In this document: in pieces, positions 12,257 through 14,685 of the stretch | How the letters are laid out: the number at the start of each line of letters is the position of its first letter | How positions within the stretch are numbered: the first letter of the stretch is position 1 | Notes under the pieces: generated by a model | What the model was told of the DNA's origin: nothing | Database searches by the model: none | The model's input: only the letters and a program-made list of their open reading frames with translations | Assembly: GCA_026390195.1 (NCBI GenBank) | Contig: JAPLGK010000136.1 | Span: forward strand, 1-14,685 | DNA from: Caldisericota bacterium | GTDB taxonomy: Bacteria; Caldisericota; Caldisericia; Cryosericales; Cryosericaceae | Length of the DNA stretch: 14,685 bases | Direction: 5' to 3' | Program-made: the position numbers and the translations under genes

Positions 12257-14242
12257 CTAGCGAATGAGCGACACCAGGTTCCAGCTCCAGTTGACCAGGG
12301 CGCCAAGGACGAGCGCCAGTGCAACCTCTCCCGCACTGACGAGTGCCGCACGGCGATTGCCGAACTCGCGTCTCAGTGCCGCGATGGTGCTGACACAGGG
12401 GACATAGAGCATGACGATCAGGGCGAAAACGTACATCTGCTGAGGTGTCATGACTGTACCCAGGAGGGGGGTGTGCATCAGCGTGGCCAGCATGATGAGG
12501 GCGAGCTCCTTCCGCAGGACGCCGAAGATGAGGACGACCAGCGCCACGGGAGGAAGCCCCAGGACACCTTCGGTGAAGGGCGCCGCCCATGTTGTGAGAG
12601 GAGTCAGCCACCTCAGCCTGTCGACAATGTAGAGGACAACGGAGCCACCTGCGATAATGGGAAACGCGAAGACCACAAAGTCCTTAAGCCTGAACCAGGT
12701 CTGCTTAAACGTGATGCGCAGAGGCGGCCACTTCAGCTTGGGCATCTCCATGATGAGCCCCGGATTGGTCCCTGGAATGAACCGGTTTAGCACGCGCCCG
12801 ACGACGAAGATGATGATGAGATTGATGATGTACAGCGACAGTGCGGGCCAGAAACCCATGAAGGCGCCCACAAGTCCCAGGATGACGACGGTGCGCGCCG
12901 AACATGGGCCGAGCGTCGCAAGCACACCGGCGATGAAGCGATCCCGGTCGCGTTCCATGATGCGCGTCCCCAGGACTGCGGGCACATTGCACCCAAACCC
13001 GAGGATGATAGGCATGAATGCCTTGCCGTGCAGGCCCATGCGGTGCATGATGGCGTCGGTCAGGAATGCCATGCGTGCCAGGTATCCCGAGTTCTCCAGG
13101 AACGACAGGATGATGTAGAATGGAACGATATAGGGGAGGGCGACGGAGACGCCTGCCAGGATACCCTGCAAGACGCCGCCCCACAGGAAGTCCCGCAGCC
13201 ATGGAACGATGGGGAGAGCCAGAAAGGCCTCTTGCAGAGAACCAAAGAGAGCGTCGAGGACAGAGGAGAGCCGGCCCCCCAGGACGAAGATGAGACCGAA
13301 AACGGCGAACATGACGGCGACCAGTGTTACCCAACCGAAAACGCGATGGAGCAGGACCTTGTCCAGGCGGTCACCCGGCGCGTCGTCGCACCGTTCGGGT
13401 CGCCGTACCGATGCGGCGGCAATGCGGGCACAGGCGCTGTATCGTTCCGCGGACATGATGCTGGCGCCCGATTCCCCATGGATCTGTTCCAGGTCACGCG
13501 CAAGTCTGGCTGCCATTGTTGTCATGGAATCACACGCACCGCAGCGGCCCATGATCTCAGCGTCTCCCTCCAGCAGCTTGATGGCGAGGAAACGTGGAGC
13601 GTAGTGGGCCAGGCTGTCAGGCAGGGTGATCGTTGTGAGCTCCTTCTCCAGCATCAGGATGGCGCCCTCGACCTCCTTGCCATAGATCACCGGCGCAACG
13701 GGGGGTCTGTTCGCTGTCGCCAGGCAGGCGTCGACCAGAGTGTCCAGTCCCTTGCCTGCAGCTCCCGACGTGCGGACGACGGGGACGCCCAGGAGCGAGG
13801 ACAGCTGCGACTCGTCAATGACCAGACCCTCCCTGGCGGCGAGGTCGATGAGGTTGAGCGCTGTGACGAGCGGCGCACCCAGTTCCCTGAGCTGAAGGGT
13901 GAAATACAGGTTACGTTCCAGCACCGTCGAGTCGACCACGTTGACGACCACGTCCGGATGGGCCTCAGCGATGAACTCGCGGCTGACAACCTCTTCCTGT
14001 GAGTAGGTCGAAAGAGAGTAGATGCCCGGCAGGTCGACGACCCGGATGTGTTTCCCTCTGTAGTCGAAGGAACCCTCCGCCAGCTCAACGGTCTTGCCCG
14101 GCCAGTTGCCGATGATCTGGTTCATGCCGGTCAGGGCGTTGAAGATGACGGACTTACCGACGTTGGCATTGCCGGCCAGCGCAATGGTCAGGTCGAAACG
14201 TTCCCCGCGTACGATGCGCGGCGTGACCTCACAGCACTCCAT
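12257..14242 (-). CDS. feoB: Ferrous iron transport protein B
   Basis: FeoB is the GTP-dependent Fe(II) permease of the inner membrane. The 661-aa protein has an N-terminal G domain with G1 GNANVGKS (24-31), G2 Thr51 in NWPGKTVE, G3 DLPG (70-73), G4 NLID (130-133) and a G5-like RTSG (157-160). A helical linker follows, then a membrane part from about residue 300. There the family motifs GFGCNVPA (Cys418), GPCSAR (Cys447) and YVPCVSTIAALRRE are all intact. It is shorter than the E. coli protein (773 aa) but within family range. ATG at 14242 overlaps the TGA of the upstream regulator gene (TGATG), so translation is coupled. The longer frame starting at 14302 lies inside that gene and is rejected. 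The linker has an unusual CGAC pair (Cys234, Cys237). No FeoC gene is present. Confidence 0.96.
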   Translation of the reverse strand: MECCEVTPRIVRGERFDLTIALAGNANVGKSVIFNALTGMNQIIGNWPGKTVELAEGSFDYRGKHIRVVDLPGIYSLSTYSQEEVVSREFIAEAHPDVVVNVVDSTVLERNLYFTLQLRELGAPLVTALNLIDLAAREGLVIDESQLSSLLGVPVVRTSGAAGKGLDTLVDACLATANRPPVAPVIYGKEVEGAILMLEKELTTITLPDSLAHYAPRFLAIKLLEGDAEIMGRCGACDSMTTMAARLARDLEQIHGESGASIMSAERYSACARIAAASVRRPERCDDAPGDRLDKVLLHRVFGWVTLVAVMFAVFGLIFVLGGRLSSVLDALFGSLQEAFLALPIVPWLRDFLWGGVLQGILAGVSVALPYIVPFYIILSFLENSGYLARMAFLTDAIMHRMGLHGKAFMPIILGFGCNVPAVLGTRIMERDRDRFIAGVLATLGPCSARTVVILGLVGAFMGFWPALSLYIINLIIIFVVGRVLNRFIPGTNPGLIMEMPKLKWPPLRITFKQTWFRLKDFVVFAFPIIAGGSVVLYIVDRLRWLTPLTTWAAPFTEGVLGLPPVALVVLIFGVLRKELALIMLATLMHTPLLGTVMTPQQMYVFALIVMLYVPCVSTIAALRREFGNRRAALVSAGEVALALVLGALVNWSWNLVSLIR

Positions 14243-14685
14243 CACCGGTCTTCCGGTGTGACGAGGATCTTCAGGGCAACACCGCGCCCGAGGGCAACAC
14301 ATGCTCCGTGGGCTTCGACTTCGACAGGTCCTCCGGATTGACGGTTGCAGACCGTCACGGTCGAATCCTGCCCCAGCCCCATGTCTTCCAGCCGTCTCCG
14401 GACCACCTGGCCTCCGCGTATCCAGCGCACGCGGTAGGGTTTGCCCGTGTCTGCCTGGTCCAGCGTGACAGCTCCGATGTCGACCATGCTGATCACCATT
14501 GCCATACGCCTCTCGAGATCCGCGGCGTCAGTGTCGGTCAGGACATGTTCCAGCTTGCATGCCTCTCTGTGGGCGGCGTCCTTCCGCAGTCCAAGCATGC
14601 ACAGCATACGCTCGGCCAGCTGGTGCCGACGCACGATGCGTCTGCCGGTCGCCCGCCCCTTCTTCGTGAGATTGAACGAGGACCC
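14242..14685 (-). CDS. DtxR-family metal-dependent regulator fused to a FeoA domain, N-terminus cut by window edge
   Basis: The 147 visible residues begin inside the DtxR DNA-binding region (NLTKKGRATGRRIVRRHQLA, matching LTxKGRxxAxxIVRRHRLLE). The dimerisation/metal domain follows: ERMLCMLGLRKDAAHREACKLEHVL. The metal ligands expected in DtxR, His in RRHQL and Cys-Glu-His in ACKLEHV, are present. The CPHG motif that usually follows is absent. A FeoA/SH3-like domain completes the protein: VTLDQADTGKPYRVRWI, RRRLEDMGL and a final GRGVALKILV. It probably senses cytoplasmic Fe(II) and represses the feo genes, while the FeoA part may also act on FeoB. No separate feoA is seen in the window. The frame is open to the edge, so GTG at 14634 is not the real start; some 60 or more N-terminal residues with the helix-turn-helix lie outside. 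Confidence 0.85.
   Translation of the reverse strand, partial: GSSFNLTKKGRATGRRIVRRHQLAERMLCMLGLRKDAAHREACKLEHVLTDTDAADLERRMAMVISMVDIGAVTLDQADTGKPYRVRWIRGGQVVRRRLEDMGLGQDSTVTVCNRQSGGPVEVEAHGACVALGRGVALKILVTPEDR

Noticed and set aside
13028..14002. 324-codon open frame on the plus strand
   Set aside because: It lies opposite feoB, whose motifs are unmistakable. Its translation is a Gln/Asp/Arg-rich shadow without any family match.

Overview
The window is a G+C-rich bacterial chromosomal segment. Genes are tightly packed, Shine-Dalgarno sequences are strong, and GTG/TTG starts are frequent. Almost everything reads on the minus strand; the only convincing plus-strand gene is the AIM24-family gene at 592-1266. 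The mix of an adenosine-specific kinase (PF04008, best known from archaea and deep-branching bacteria), a DtxR-FeoA fusion beside FeoB, and a large multi-GAF diguanylate cyclase suggests a free-living, probably anaerobic or environmental lineage. I cannot assign a phylum from sequence alone. I see no transposase, integrase, phage gene or CRISPR array, so this looks like ordinary chromosome rather than an island.

Left end (1-1320): the N-terminal half of an adenosine-specific kinase runs off the left edge on the minus strand. Upstream of it is a decayed N-terminus of a class II DNA photolyase. The plus-strand AIM24-family gene follows and ends at a perfect 13-bp hairpin between convergent genes.

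1355-4740: a two-gene operon with its own sigma70-type promoter. It encodes an MFS exporter and, coupled by an ATGA overlap, a 673-aa protein. The second protein resembles PEP-synthase/rifampicin-phosphotransferase enzymes but has a degraded ATP-grasp half and no C-terminal phosphohistidine domain. I read it as a pseudoenzyme. This pair is the least explained unit in the window.

4746-5616: a YjjG-like HAD nucleotidase lies downstream of tRNA-Ser(GGA), which has its own promoter.

5693-8841: a membrane-anchored diguanylate cyclase with about four GAF domains and an intact GGEEF active site and I-site. Its first two membrane helices are separated from the rest by a one-base frameshift at a G4/C4 run.

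8956-12156: a likely envelope-stress or signalling operon. In transcription order it encodes a TPR protein, an exported protein of unknown function, a four-helix membrane protein, an ECF sigma factor and a very small one-helix membrane protein that is the probable anti-sigma factor. An ECF-like promoter motif (TGAACA-N16-CGTC) precedes the exported-protein gene, which suggests autoregulation.

12257-14685: the ferrous-iron uptake pair. A DtxR-type regulator fused to a FeoA domain (cut by the right edge) overlaps the FeoB transporter gene by one base.
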